NCBI RefSeq assembly: GCF_042679565.1
Contig: NZ_JBHTMY010000002.1
Span: 930,001-994,000 of the forward strand
Reading direction: 5' to 3'
DNA from: Namhaeicola litoreus
Lineage (GTDB): Bacteria > Bacteroidota > Bacteroidia > Flavobacteriales > Flavobacteriaceae
Length of the DNA: 64,000 bases
In this document: positions 1 to 8,807 of the stretch, one piece after another
Layout of the letters: every line of letters starts with the position of its first letter
How positions within the stretch are numbered: the stretch's first letter is position 1
Translations under genes and position numbers: made by a program
Notes under the pieces: generated by a model
Seen by the model: the letters and a program-made list of their open reading frames with translations, nothing else
Databases searched by the model: none
What the model was told of the DNA's origin: nothing

Positions 1-1059
1 CTCGGCATTATCAACATAGTCAGTACCAATGGTGATTTTAGCATTGTATTTTTTTGCCAGTTTAAATAAGTTGTCTATTCCATCTTTAGCTTTATCATGT
101 TTCATTTTGCTTTCTTCACTCCAGTTGTCAGGTGCATCTGAAAAATATACTCCAGTTTGTGTACTTAAGAAAGCGCCTTTTTCAACAAGTAACTTCATGG
201 TTTCTTCTGTCATTAAATTTGCATGTTCAATAGACATTGCACCAGCTTCTAATGCTAAACGAACCCCTTTGTCATTATACGAATGCACGGCTAAATAAGT
301 ATTCCATCTTTTTGCTTCATCAGCAGCAGCTTTTATTTCATCAAAAGAAAATTCGCCAATATCTAAAGGGTCATACATGCCGCTAACGGCACCACTTGTG
401 AACATTTTTATAAAAGCTGAACCCTTTCGCATTTGAAGTCTAGCAGCACTTAATACTTCCGGTACACCATCCGCAATCACTGTAATGCCGTTAAATTCTC
501 CATCGTAATAAACTGGACCTCCTAATTGACGTGGTCTTTGCGCTTGTGGTCTTAGATCTGCATGCCCACCGGTCATACAAATTCCTGCTCCAGCAGCCCA
601 AATACGTGGTCCAATAGCATGTCCTTGATCAATGGCTAATTTTATTCCCAATACTTCTCCTCCTGTATCTCTTACAGAAGTAAACCCTCGCATCAATGTG
701 TTTTTTGCCTCAGCTAAAGCGATAGCCGCCAAATAATCTGGCTGTTGATAAAACATACTGATGAAATTCATATTTAACGACAAGTGTACATGGGCGTCAA
801 TAAGACCCGGCATCAGCGTTCTTCCTCCTCCGTCAATAATGCTTACATTATCGGTTTGCATCACCATTAAAGGTTCTTTAGAAATTTGTTTGATCAAGTT
901 TCCTTCCACCAAAACATCTGCTTTGATCAGTTTATCAGATGTTCCATCAAAAACTTTTACGTTAGTAAAAAGTGTAATCTGTTTAGGTTTTTCTTGGGCA
1001 AATACCATTAAGCTGAACAAGCAAAGTATTACCAATAATAATTGTTTGTTGAATTTCAT
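1..1059 (-). CDS. Secreted metal-dependent amidohydrolase, partial (3' end outside window)
   Basis: The frame is open from an ATG at 1059 to the left window edge (353 codons, no stop), so the C-terminus is missing. A signal peptide covers about residues 1-21 (ends VFAQ), so the enzyme is exported. The composite beta-sandwich start (TLFTNVKVFDGTSDKL) is followed by PGLIDAHVHL, the HxH metal site of the amidohydrolase superfamily. IKMFTSGA carries the lysine that is usually carboxylated, and AVHSY and IEHA follow with further metal-binding histidines. The layout matches imidazolonepropionase-like and prolidase-like amidohydrolases (PF01979), many of which hydrolyse peptides or cyclic amides. 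It is a paralogue of the gene at 5536-6936. The substrate is unknown; a role in scavenging peptides or amides is inferred from the family and the neighbouring porins. Confidence 0.88.
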   Translation of the reverse strand, partial: MKFNKQLLLVILCLFSLMVFAQEKPKQITLFTNVKVFDGTSDKLIKADVLVEGNLIKQISKEPLMVMQTDNVSIIDGGGRTLMPGLIDAHVHLSLNMNFISMFYQQPDYLAAIALAEAKNTLMRGFTSVRDTGGEVLGIKLAIDQGHAIGPRIWAAGAGICMTGGHADLRPQAQRPRQLGGPVYYDGEFNGITVIADGVPEVLSAARLQMRKGSAFIKMFTSGAVSGMYDPLDIGEFSFDEIKAAADEAKRWNTYLAVHSYNDKGVRLALEAGAMSIEHANLMTEETMKLLVEKGAFLSTQTGVYFSDAPDNWSEESKMKHDKAKDGIDNLFKLAKKYNAKITIGTDYVDNAE

Positions 1060-1235
1060 AGTTGATTAATTTTAAAGTTAGTATTCTAATTTTTAGAATT
1101 TGATTTAACAATAAGAATTTAGTTTAAACTGTTAAGTTCGATATTATTTTAATATAAATAAATGTCAAAATATAATTTATACCGCAACTGACCTTAACGG
1201 ATTCTCTTCCCGCATTGGTCCCTGGCTTGTCTTAT

Positions 1236-1895
1236 TTACTTTTTCTTGTAGTCCAAGATTTTTTCTGCCGACATTGCATATCCCACATTTATTTCGGATG
1301 TACCATCTACCAAATACAGCAATTTCGTTAAACTTTTTGTTTGCAGCGTACCTTCCACCCACACCGGAGCAAAGGAGGCATTCATTTCGAAGCCTTTGTC
1401 AAATTTTATATAAACCATTTGATTTAGTGGTGGTGGCGGTGTGTGGATGCAGGCCCCTACCCAGGGCACCAAAAGAAATTCAACTCCATTTTTTCCTTCA
1501 AAGTCCAGCGGCAATAAATAACCTAACATTCTAATGTTTAATCCGTTTAATGAGTCGACTACTGCTTCCCCACTCTTTTTCCGAAGCTCCGTAATGGCTG
1601 TATGCTGGACAAGCATGCCCTCAATATCAACTCCTTCAGCGGTGAGTTTTTTTTCTTTTTCTTCAAGTGTTTTCAGACTTTCAGCGCCCACACTTCCCGG
1701 TTTTCTTTCTTGAAGCATCCGCATTCTCACGATATATCTTAAATCATCAATTTGATCCTCCGTCAATTCTTCAAAAGGATCATCAATTTTAACTTCACCC
1801 GGAACTAGATCATCCCATGTAATTACTTTAACCTCCTGGGCAAAAATGCCGGTATAAACGTTTAAAAACAGAAAAGTGAAAATTAAATTACGCAT
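1236..1895 (-). CDS. Secreted DUF3299 protein, partner of an ABC transporter
   Basis: 219 residues with a signal peptide at 1-19 (ends IFAQ). The stretch at about residues 120-165 reads MLGYLLPLDFEG, then LLVPWVGACIHTPPPP, the signature of the DUF3299 family, with its Cys-Ile-His and proline run. The middle (residues 45-110) is charged and probably helical. It sits 34 bp after the FtsX-type permease on the same strand and probably closes a three-gene operon with the permease and ATPase. DUF3299 genes commonly accompany such ABC pairs, which suggests a periplasmic accessory role. A metal-related role has been suggested for this kind of cluster, but nothing here proves it. Confidence 0.75.
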   Translation of the reverse strand: MRNLIFTFLFLNVYTGIFAQEVKVITWDDLVPGEVKIDDPFEELTEDQIDDLRYIVRMRMLQERKPGSVGAESLKTLEEKEKKLTAEGVDIEGMLVQHTAITELRKKSGEAVVDSLNGLNIRMLGYLLPLDFEGKNGVEFLLVPWVGACIHTPPPPLNQMVYIKFDKGFEMNASFAPVWVEGTLQTKSLTKLLYLVDGTSEINVGYAMSAEKILDYKKK

Positions 1896-1929
1896 ATTTT
1901 TTTATTAAGTTTTTTATTGTGGAAGCAAA

Positions 1930-3189
1930 TCACATTTTAACTGTCATTCCATCCAAAAGTGAGTATTTATATATTTTATAACCGGGAATTATCCCAATTA
2001 ATATTCCCAAAATTATGACCGTTCCGATAATGTAAATTTCCTGTAATGATATCCCAGAGGGATTTAAATAAATGCCGTACTGTGTTTCGAGGTTGGGTTT
2101 AGCTATCTGCAACAAGAGAAAAACAAAAGCTATACCCAGCGCTATTCCCCACATGGTAATTACAATAGATTCGATGGAAATTAAACCGAATATTTTTAAC
2201 GGGCTGGCACCAACCGAACGTAGAATTGCCATTTCGCGCCTTCTTTCGTTAATGCCGGTGAGCAATGCCACAAGCATACCTATTAATCCGGCAATGGCGA
2301 CAAAACCAGAGACTATCAGCAGTGCTGTTTCAATTTTTCCCATCATGTTCCAAAGTCTTTGCAAGGCAATCCCCGGCATAACTGCAGTTAAGGGCTCACG
2401 CTTATTTGTATTGATTTGGCGCTGTATGGTTAATACGTCCGTTCTGTTTTTTAATCCCACCAAAAAAGCAGTAATGTATTCGGGTTTTAGATTCAGGTCC
2501 TCTACCTCTTCAGCCGAAAAGTTCATGTATTTGTCTGGCATTCCATCTACCCAGTCAATATGAATGGCTTCGATTCCTTCCAGGCTCACATGAATAGTTT
2601 GGTCAACAGGTGTACCGGTGCGTTGCAGGATGCCTGTTACGTGAAATGGTTTGTCGCCATGGTCGCGAAATGCAATATCTCCAGAACCGTGGTTGATTAC
2701 AATTTCATCACCGATTTTATATGCATGAGCGGCTGCAACATCTGCCCCCAGAACGGCATCAAAAGTTTCATGAAACGCCTTACCATCCTGAAATTGCAAA
2801 TGCTGTTTATTGGCAAATTTATAATGTTTGAAATAATCTTCATTAGTACCAATTACGCTAAATCCATCATGCGAATCGCCCAGTGAAATCGGAATCGTCC
2901 AGGCTATTAATTGATTGGCAGCTATATCTTCGTAGCTATGCCAGCTAATATTGTTCGAAGCCATTCCGATATGAAATACAGTTGACAAAAGAAGTTGCTC
3001 GTCTCCCGTGCGCGCGCCAACAACCAAATCGGTGCCCGAAATGGTATTGGAGAAACTATTTTCAAGGCCAATCCTTATCCGTTCAACACCCAATAAAAGA
3101 GTGATACTGATAGCGATAGAAAATATGGTAAGCGCCACCGTAAACTTACGGTTCAACAGACTTTTTAACGCGAGCTTTAAGATAAACAT
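1930..3189 (-). CDS. ABC transporter permease, FtsX/MacB family
   Basis: 419 residues. One membrane segment lies near the N-terminus (about 15-40), then a large extracytoplasmic MacB-like domain (about 40-285), then three membrane segments in the FtsX domain (about 285-415). The motif ERRREMAILRSVGAS at about residue 315 is the typical cytoplasmic coupling loop of FtsX permeases. This topology fits the MacB/LolCDE type, which moves lipids, lipoproteins or small molecules from the inner membrane or periplasm rather than importing solutes. Its start overlaps the stop of the ATPase gene by 13 bp, so the two are translationally coupled. The substrate cannot be read from the sequence. Confidence 0.88.
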   Translation of the reverse strand: MFILKLALKSLLNRKFTVALTIFSIAISITLLLGVERIRIGLENSFSNTISGTDLVVGARTGDEQLLLSTVFHIGMASNNISWHSYEDIAANQLIAWTIPISLGDSHDGFSVIGTNEDYFKHYKFANKQHLQFQDGKAFHETFDAVLGADVAAAHAYKIGDEIVINHGSGDIAFRDHGDKPFHVTGILQRTGTPVDQTIHVSLEGIEAIHIDWVDGMPDKYMNFSAEEVEDLNLKPEYITAFLVGLKNRTDVLTIQRQINTNKREPLTAVMPGIALQRLWNMMGKIETALLIVSGFVAIAGLIGMLVALLTGINERRREMAILRSVGASPLKIFGLISIESIVITMWGIALGIAFVFLLLQIAKPNLETQYGIYLNPSGISLQEIYIIGTVIILGILIGIIPGYKIYKYSLLDGMTVKM

Positions 3190-3920
3190 ACTACGGCCTC
3201 CTTTCCTTTTTTCTCAACAATCGGCACATCATCCGTAAAATCACGGATGGAAATACTTTGTTGGAATTTTTGATGGATGCGACTGTCGTGACTTACATAC
3301 AACAACGTGCTGTTGTTTTTTTTGCACTCCTCTAAAAGCAGGTCGAGGAAGCGCATGGCGTTGTTTTCATCAAGTGCTGAAGTGGGTTCATCGGCCAGTA
3401 TAATTTCGGGCGAACCAATTAAAGCCCGGGCTGCCGCCACCCGCTGTTGTTGCCCAACACTCAGTTCGGTCACTTTTTTTTCGTGAATCTCTTTTTGCTG
3501 AAGGCCTAATTCAGACAGTAAACGGATGGCTTCTTCCTTTGGACTTATTCCTTTTGCCCGAATTTTATTCTTTTTGACTTCAGAAAAATGTATAGGAAGA
3601 AGTACATTCTCGATCACCGAAAGATAGGGGATGAGATTAAACATCTGGAAAATAACACCCATGTGATTTGCCCTGATGGCATCGCGTTTTGAAGATGACA
3701 CATCATCCAAATTTTCGCCTAATATTTTAATTTCACCACTGCTAAGGGGCAAAACACCGGCTATTAAATTCAAAATTGTGGTTTTTCCACTTCCGCTGTC
3801 ACCTTTAATTAAAAGATGTTCACTTTTCAAAACTTCAAGTTCCGGAATTATAATAAAAGGAACCTTTGATTTGTCCCAATTAAACTTTAAGTTCTGTATT
3901 TGTATGATAGAATTATTCAT
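3177..3920 (-). CDS. ABC transporter ATP-binding protein, LolD/MacB type
   Basis: About 247 residues from the ATG at 3920. The Walker A motif GDSGSGKTT, the Q-loop in MGVIFQMFNLIPYL, the signature LSVGQQQRVAAARAL and Walker B IILADEPTSALD are all present and intact. It energises the FtsX-type permease encoded next, which it overlaps by 13 bp. I chose the ATG at 3920 because the family normally begins a few residues before the first beta strand (here IIQIQNLKF). The frame stays open upstream to 4166, but that stretch reads like the tail of another gene (separate entry). It probably forms a LolCDE/MacB-like complex together with the DUF3299 protein. Confidence 0.9.
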   Translation of the reverse strand: MNNSIIQIQNLKFNWDKSKVPFIIIPELEVLKSEHLLIKGDSGSGKTTILNLIAGVLPLSSGEIKILGENLDDVSSSKRDAIRANHMGVIFQMFNLIPYLSVIENVLLPIHFSEVKKNKIRAKGISPKEEAIRLLSELGLQQKEIHEKKVTELSVGQQQRVAAARALIGSPEIILADEPTSALDENNAMRFLDLLLEECKKNNSTLLYVSHDSRIHQKFQQSISIRDFTDDVPIVEKKGKEAVVCLS

Positions 3921-4166
3921 GATGACTATAGAATTCAAAGGAATTGTTTTAATAAAATCCTTTTTCAAAAATTGAGGAGATAACATAACAACTCCTATTT
4001 CGAAACCCGCCCCAGGACTGCCATCTAGACAGCCTCCGTAAGTAATAGCTGGAATAATGTAGCTATTGGGTTCCCAACGTAATCCTACTTTGTATTCCGG
4101 TTTCGAATTGGCCTTGCCCTTGGTTCGAGAAGCTTCTGACTCATTTATTATTTTAAATTCGTTCGA
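3921..4166 (-). pseudogene. Remnant of a gene 3' end fused in frame to the ABC ATPase
   Basis: Reading the minus strand downstream from a TGA at 4169-4167, about 82 codons stay open and run straight into the ATPase start. The peptide has a protein-like texture (PEYKVGLRWEPNSYIIPAI, then DGSPGAGFEIGVV) quite unlike the N-terminus of any ABC ATPase. No good start codon opens it. It looks like the C-terminal remnant of an unrelated, otherwise lost gene whose stop codon has been lost. I do not recognise the parent family. Its stretch also separates the ABC module from the porin gene upstream. Confidence 0.45.
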
Positions 4167-4222
4167 TCATTAATTTCCATTTGGTACATCACTTTATTTA
4201 CAGGCACTGGTTAGGGCTGCCA

Positions 4223-5518
4223 TTAAAATAGCTGAATTCCGAATTGAAAACGGTTATTAATAAATTTTCCCCCGTTGAAATTTTCCTTGGCTGAGTATAT
4301 CCATTCCACACCAATATTTACATATTTATTAAACCTGTAAAAAGTATTAATAAAAGTGTAGGTGCTTGATTTTATATGTGGATTAGGATTATTGGGAATT
4401 TTATCAGCCATAAACATTCCATATGCGAAATTACTCCTAAATTTTTCATTCCATTCATGGCGGTATGCACCAAAACCACCATATTCGGTTTGCAATTCAG
4501 TTCTAGTTCCATCGAAATATCCGGCATAACTATCCGCTCCCAATAGATAATTAGAGGCTCCTGAGCCGTACAGGCCTGAAAGTGTAAGCTTGTTAGCATC
4601 ATTTGGGTTAACGATGAGCGTTGCGTTGCTTAAATAACCAGTTGCAAGATTTTCAGAATCATCTGTTTCATCAGCAAAAGACATGGGGCGAATCATTCCC
4701 ATGATGCTAAAATGAAATATAGATGAAGGGTCAATGCTCAGTGATGCAATAAAATCAGGATATTTATTCAACGGAATCATATTAACTCCTTTCAGATCTG
4801 AATTTCTGGGTTCCTCCAGAGAAACCGACAATGCAAGTGTTTTCGAGAGTGGGGTGCTAAACCGAATTTGTCCATGGCGTACAAAGGGGAGTCCACTTAT
4901 TGTAGGTTCAACCAAACCTTCAGGAATTGCCTCCAAATCCATTACGAGACTCCAGTACTGCCCCATTAACAGTTTTTGACCCTTTTTATTAGTCAGTTGT
5001 AAATAAGCATGTCGCAAATTAAATCCCGATTCTCCCGTGAAGTTCATCTCGACATAACCTCGCATATGTATATCCTTTACGGTAAACCTTCCGTCAAAAT
5101 ATAAGCGCGATGCTTTGGCGCCCATATAGGTCTGACCTTTATAAATATTTTCAGTAGAGAATGTGCCGGGAAGAAGGATTTCGTTTTTTACATTATATCT
5201 GGTATCGTATAATGCAACGGCCTTAATAAATCCTCCAATGGCCAGAGAAACATCTGTGCCGGGGAGTCTAATGGCACCCGGGAATTCACCTTTTCTAATA
5301 GCCGCTTCGTTTAAATCTCCAATGTTATCGCGTATTGGTGTAATGGTATCAAGCTTTTGCGCATTTAGATTTGCAAAAGCAAACAAACAGGCGAGCAAGG
5401 CAGTTAATCGGAAGATGAGGCTGCCAGCCTTTGTTATTATTAATGAAGACTGAGTATGTCCTCCCTGTGTTAGAGGGATTGACATATTCAGTCTTCTTTT
5501 ATTCCAGATCGATTTCAT
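4223..5518 (-). CDS. DcaP-like outer-membrane porin
   Basis: 431 residues, ending in a phenylalanine-containing beta strand (RFQFGIQLF), as expected for a beta-barrel. A hydrophobic signal segment lies at about residues 33-53 (ends NLNAQ). After it come a linker (IRDNIGDLNEAAIRKGEFPG) and the DcaP-type barrel start VSLAIGGFIKAVALYD, then repeated amphipathic strands, including RLYFDGRF and HMRGYVEMNF. The family forms trimeric porins for small organic acids, amides or dicarboxylates. It lies 17 bp after the amidohydrolase at 5536-6936 on the same strand, so the two are probably cotranscribed and may handle the same substrate. An internal ATG at 5485 is an alternative start. Confidence 0.75.
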   Translation of the reverse strand: MKSIWNKRRLNMSIPLTQGGHTQSSLIITKAGSLIFRLTALLACLFAFANLNAQKLDTITPIRDNIGDLNEAAIRKGEFPGAIRLPGTDVSLAIGGFIKAVALYDTRYNVKNEILLPGTFSTENIYKGQTYMGAKASRLYFDGRFTVKDIHMRGYVEMNFTGESGFNLRHAYLQLTNKKGQKLLMGQYWSLVMDLEAIPEGLVEPTISGLPFVRHGQIRFSTPLSKTLALSVSLEEPRNSDLKGVNMIPLNKYPDFIASLSIDPSSIFHFSIMGMIRPMSFADETDDSENLATGYLSNATLIVNPNDANKLTLSGLYGSGASNYLLGADSYAGYFDGTRTELQTEYGGFGAYRHEWNEKFRSNFAYGMFMADKIPNNPNPHIKSSTYTFINTFYRFNKYVNIGVEWIYSAKENFNGGKFINNRFQFGIQLF

Positions 5519-5535
5519 TCTTTAGAACGACTTAA

Positions 5536-6936
5536 TTATAAAGTATTCTTATATACTTTTCCATCTTTCATGACAAGCTTCATTCCTGGGATATCATCAC
5601 CAGCACGTCCAGGTGCATCAAACCATTTTTCATTCGCGCCAATAAGTGTTAAGTCTTCTAATGGATTTCCGTCTACAATAAGAAGATCTGCATAGGCTCC
5701 GGCTTTTACTACGCCTAAACTTCCTTCAAAATACGGGTCTAGAACTTCTCCTGTAAGTTTTACTATTTCACCATTTACAGAAGTCAGCGATTTTAATGTA
5801 TATAAATTACCAAAAAGCTGTCCACTTAAATAAATGGAATAGTCAGCTTGCGTTATGCCGTTGTTAAGATCGCCAATCGCATCAGTATTGAACCCCATTT
5901 TTGGTCGATATTTCTTTACATTTTCAACAAAGTCTTTAGTCGCAATTTTCGCAGACTCATATTTTTTCTTAGACATTGGACTTGTGCGTATATAATCCAG
6001 TTGATCAATGAGAGGAGAGTAAGAAGTCATGTTTGTGGTCATATATGCTCCCTTTTCTACCAATTTTTTGGCAACATCTTCATCAAACGCTAAGCAATGC
6101 TCTATGGTCTTTACGCCATTATCTAAGCACCTCATAATTGCTGTCTTGGAGTAGGCATGAGACTGTACATAAGAGCCATAAGCCTCTGCTACTTCAACAG
6201 CAGCTTTTATGTCTTCTGCAGAGAACGCATTTAATTGCCAAGGGTCAAATTGTGAAGCAATTCCTCCACTAGACATAATTTTAATTTGAGTTGCTCCTTG
6301 CATATAGTTTTGGCGAGCTGCTGTTCTAATCGCTTCCGGACTATCAGCTGTATAACTCATGCCATTGCGAGCGGCTGAAGAATGGCCCCCAAAAAAAGTT
6401 TCGTTAGGCGTTGTATAATTTCTAAAATCTGCGTGAGAACCGGTTGGGCCAATTATAGCACCAGAGGGATAAATTCTTGGGCCATTTACTAAACCTGCAT
6501 CTATACATTTCTTTAGCCCAGAACCCATTCCTCCTGCATCTCTCCAGGTAGTAAATCCTGACATTAAAGCAGCTTCAGCTTTTACTGCTCCTCTAATCGC
6601 TAATTCATCATAACCTTTATTATTTTCAATATCCGCCAGAGTGGAGCCATTCAAGTATAAATGGCCGTGCCCCTCAATTAAACCAGGCATTACGGTACCA
6701 CCTTTACCGTCTATGACAGTTGCACCTGCAGGTGCTTTAATTCCATTTTTAACCTCTTTAATTAAGTTGTTTTCAATTAATACATCTGCTTTTACAAGCT
6801 TATCACTTGTTCCATCCCAAACATTTACATTGGTGATTAATTTGTAATTGGGTGCTTTTTTTTCTTGTGCAAATACATTAGTATTCAAAAATACTAATGC
6901 TACAATAAGACACAGTGTCGTGTACATTCTTTTCAT
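5536..6936 (-). CDS. Secreted amidohydrolase, imidazolonepropionase/prolidase-like
   Basis: 466 residues with a signal peptide at 1-23 (ends NVFAQ). The superfamily landmarks are in order: the beta-sandwich start (LITNVNVWDGTSDKL), PGLIEGHGHLYL with the HxH pair, IKIMSSGG with the candidate carboxylated lysine, SHAYS, IEHC, and an aspartate in GFNTDAIGD. A C-terminal return to the sandwich follows (GAYADLLIVDGNPLEDL). Length and order fit periplasmic or secreted dipeptidase-like and cyclic-amide-hydrolysing members of PF01979. It is paralogous to the partial gene at 1-1059, with the ABC module between them. It is probably in an operon with the DcaP-like porin. The exact substrate is unknown. 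Confidence 0.88.
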   Translation of the reverse strand: MKRMYTTLCLIVALVFLNTNVFAQEKKAPNYKLITNVNVWDGTSDKLVKADVLIENNLIKEVKNGIKAPAGATVIDGKGGTVMPGLIEGHGHLYLNGSTLADIENNKGYDELAIRGAVKAEAALMSGFTTWRDAGGMGSGLKKCIDAGLVNGPRIYPSGAIIGPTGSHADFRNYTTPNETFFGGHSSAARNGMSYTADSPEAIRTAARQNYMQGATQIKIMSSGGIASQFDPWQLNAFSAEDIKAAVEVAEAYGSYVQSHAYSKTAIMRCLDNGVKTIEHCLAFDEDVAKKLVEKGAYMTTNMTSYSPLIDQLDYIRTSPMSKKKYESAKIATKDFVENVKKYRPKMGFNTDAIGDLNNGITQADYSIYLSGQLFGNLYTLKSLTSVNGEIVKLTGEVLDPYFEGSLGVVKAGAYADLLIVDGNPLEDLTLIGANEKWFDAPGRAGDDIPGMKLVMKDGKVYKNTL

Positions 6937-7067
6937 AATAAATTGTTTTTTTTGGTTAAAGTTAAAATAGTGAATGATTTCATTGTTTTTTGTTTATTAA
7001 TTAGTTTTATAAAATTATTGTATGGTGAATTATAGCTTAATTTTTTACAATAGTAATTCTAGTTTCT

Positions 7068-8324
7068 TTAAATATTAATTCGTGCACGTGCTCCAAAAAT
7101 GGTTGTAAAGTTGTCGTTGGTATTTAATGCCGGATTTAGTATGAATTGTATATTTGGTGTGAATTCAAAATGATGTGTAACCTGTAATTTGTAGAATATT
7201 TCAGATAGGTACTGATCTTTCAAGCCAGGGCCAAATATGTTTTTATTTGGTTGGTTCCAGTTTAATCCTAATCCAAACACGTTTGATCCTGTTATATTAT
7301 AACCAATACCTGTACTGACTGAGGCTGTAAAAAGACTACCGCCATCATTTGCCCAGCCCCCTCTAAGGAATGGAAATAATTTATGACCTACTTCCCAACT
7401 CATAGAGCCTGCAACCCCCCAACCCTTAGGAGTTTTTGCTGACTCGTCTACTTGCCAAAAGGTTACATGTAAGTTTTGTAAAATAGGCATTTGGGAATTC
7501 GTTGTAAAACCAACTTCAAAAGTTTTGAGGGTTTCAAATTTAGTGAAGAAAGTATCAAATCCTTTATAAAATTCTGTGGCACTACCATTAACATCAATTA
7601 AACCTCCTATCACATAAATATTTTCAGTTAACCATGCGCTAACCATAAAACCCAATGAACCATCAGGGTATAAACCACCGAAAGTATTGGTACCTGTTGC
7701 AAATGACAGGTTGTTAAAACTACTCCAAGGGCTAGCCATTGCAAATATGTCAGCCCAGTCAGTCACATCCACAAATCCCGCGTAAGCAATAATATTAGCC
7801 TTAGCAAATGTTTGTCTCCAATATAGATTACCAACACGCCACCCGTCATCATTATAAACAGATTGCACAAGACCAATATAACCTACTCCTTCCGGCCCCC
7901 ATTCACGTAATGGTAGGTCGGTGTATTTATGTCTGTTTTCAACTTTAAATACTAAACCGCCCTCATTTGGAGTACCTCTACCAACTAAATTATACTTACC
8001 ATAAATACGAAGCACACCACTAGCACTAACATTATCTCCAATGGCTTTGGTAGCTCCCATTATTTGGGAGTTATAATCAGCATTCATAATAAAACCAGTT
8101 TTATTATAAAACCTTTTTTTCGCTTGGTCTAAACTGTCTAACCCGGCCCCTATATAAAACAATCCTTTTGAGGTGTTGTCTTGTTTCATCTGCTGACTTA
8201 CAGAGTTTGGACCTGAAAGATCTCTTATCAGAATAGTGTCTTTCTTTATATCTTGCCCATAGACAGAATAACTAAGTACAACTGCAGAAAACAATAATAC
8301 TAAACCTATTTTTTCGCTTTTCAT
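7068..8324 (-). CDS. OprB-like carbohydrate porin
   Basis: 418 residues with a signal peptide at 1-23 (ends YSVYG). The rest alternates amphipathic strands and ends in an aromatic and basic barrel strand (TIFGARARINI). The block LYWRQTFAKANIIAYAG, followed by VDVTDWADIFAMASPW and FGGLYPDGSLGFM, matches the carbohydrate-selective porin family (OprB, PF04966). It stands 131 bp upstream of the amidohydrolase gene on the same strand and downstream of the MalT-like regulator. It probably admits small uncharged solutes, perhaps oligosaccharides or the substrate of the amidohydrolases. Two porins of different families in one cluster suggest a small-molecule uptake locus without SusC/SusD. Confidence 0.8.
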   Translation of the reverse strand: MKSEKIGLVLLFSAVVLSYSVYGQDIKKDTILIRDLSGPNSVSQQMKQDNTSKGLFYIGAGLDSLDQAKKRFYNKTGFIMNADYNSQIMGATKAIGDNVSASGVLRIYGKYNLVGRGTPNEGGLVFKVENRHKYTDLPLREWGPEGVGYIGLVQSVYNDDGWRVGNLYWRQTFAKANIIAYAGFVDVTDWADIFAMASPWSSFNNLSFATGTNTFGGLYPDGSLGFMVSAWLTENIYVIGGLIDVNGSATEFYKGFDTFFTKFETLKTFEVGFTTNSQMPILQNLHVTFWQVDESAKTPKGWGVAGSMSWEVGHKLFPFLRGGWANDGGSLFTASVSTGIGYNITGSNVFGLGLNWNQPNKNIFGPGLKDQYLSEIFYKLQVTHHFEFTPNIQFILNPALNTNDNFTTIFGARARINI

Positions 8325-8807
8325 ACTTTTAAATTTATTTTATAATATTTTCATACATTTTCCTTTAAAAATTTTTACATTTTTAAAAAGGATTTGTTTA
8401 ATAGCTTTTGCCTCTTGAGCCGATACATTTTTGCCAAACAAAATAGGATTTATAAAAAGAGTTCTATAGTTTTCATTGAATATTAGTTGATTTTATGAAT
8501 TTTTATTTATGTATTTGAAAGAATTTCATATCGAATTTCGTTCAAACTGATCAATAACCCAACTAACGAAGATTGGTCTGCAGGCAACCGACAAGTGTGA
8601 TAATTTTTTTATCAGTTTCCTGTTTTAACTGCATATTGTCGATGAAATTGATGAGTGCAGTATTTGATTTCCCCAGTCAATCTAATTTGATAGATATATT
8701 AATTCTGGATGTCATATATATCACTCTAAGTCAATTGGTTGTTGATTTTGTAAATATAGTGGGATAATTGAAAAGACGAATACTACTTAAGTAGTAATAA
8801 AGGAGTA
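8325..8807. other. Intergenic region, 483 bp
   Basis: AT-rich spacer between the OprB-like porin (start at 8324) and the end of the regulator gene (8808), both on the minus strand. It should hold the promoter of the porin-amidohydrolase genes. I see no convincing hairpin terminator and no coding pattern. A 64-codon open frame at 8573-8767 looks like chance. Confidence 0.5.

Noticed and set aside
8573..8767. 64-codon open frame between the porin and the MalT-like regulator
   Set aside because: No recognisable start context or protein texture; likely chance in a regulatory spacer.
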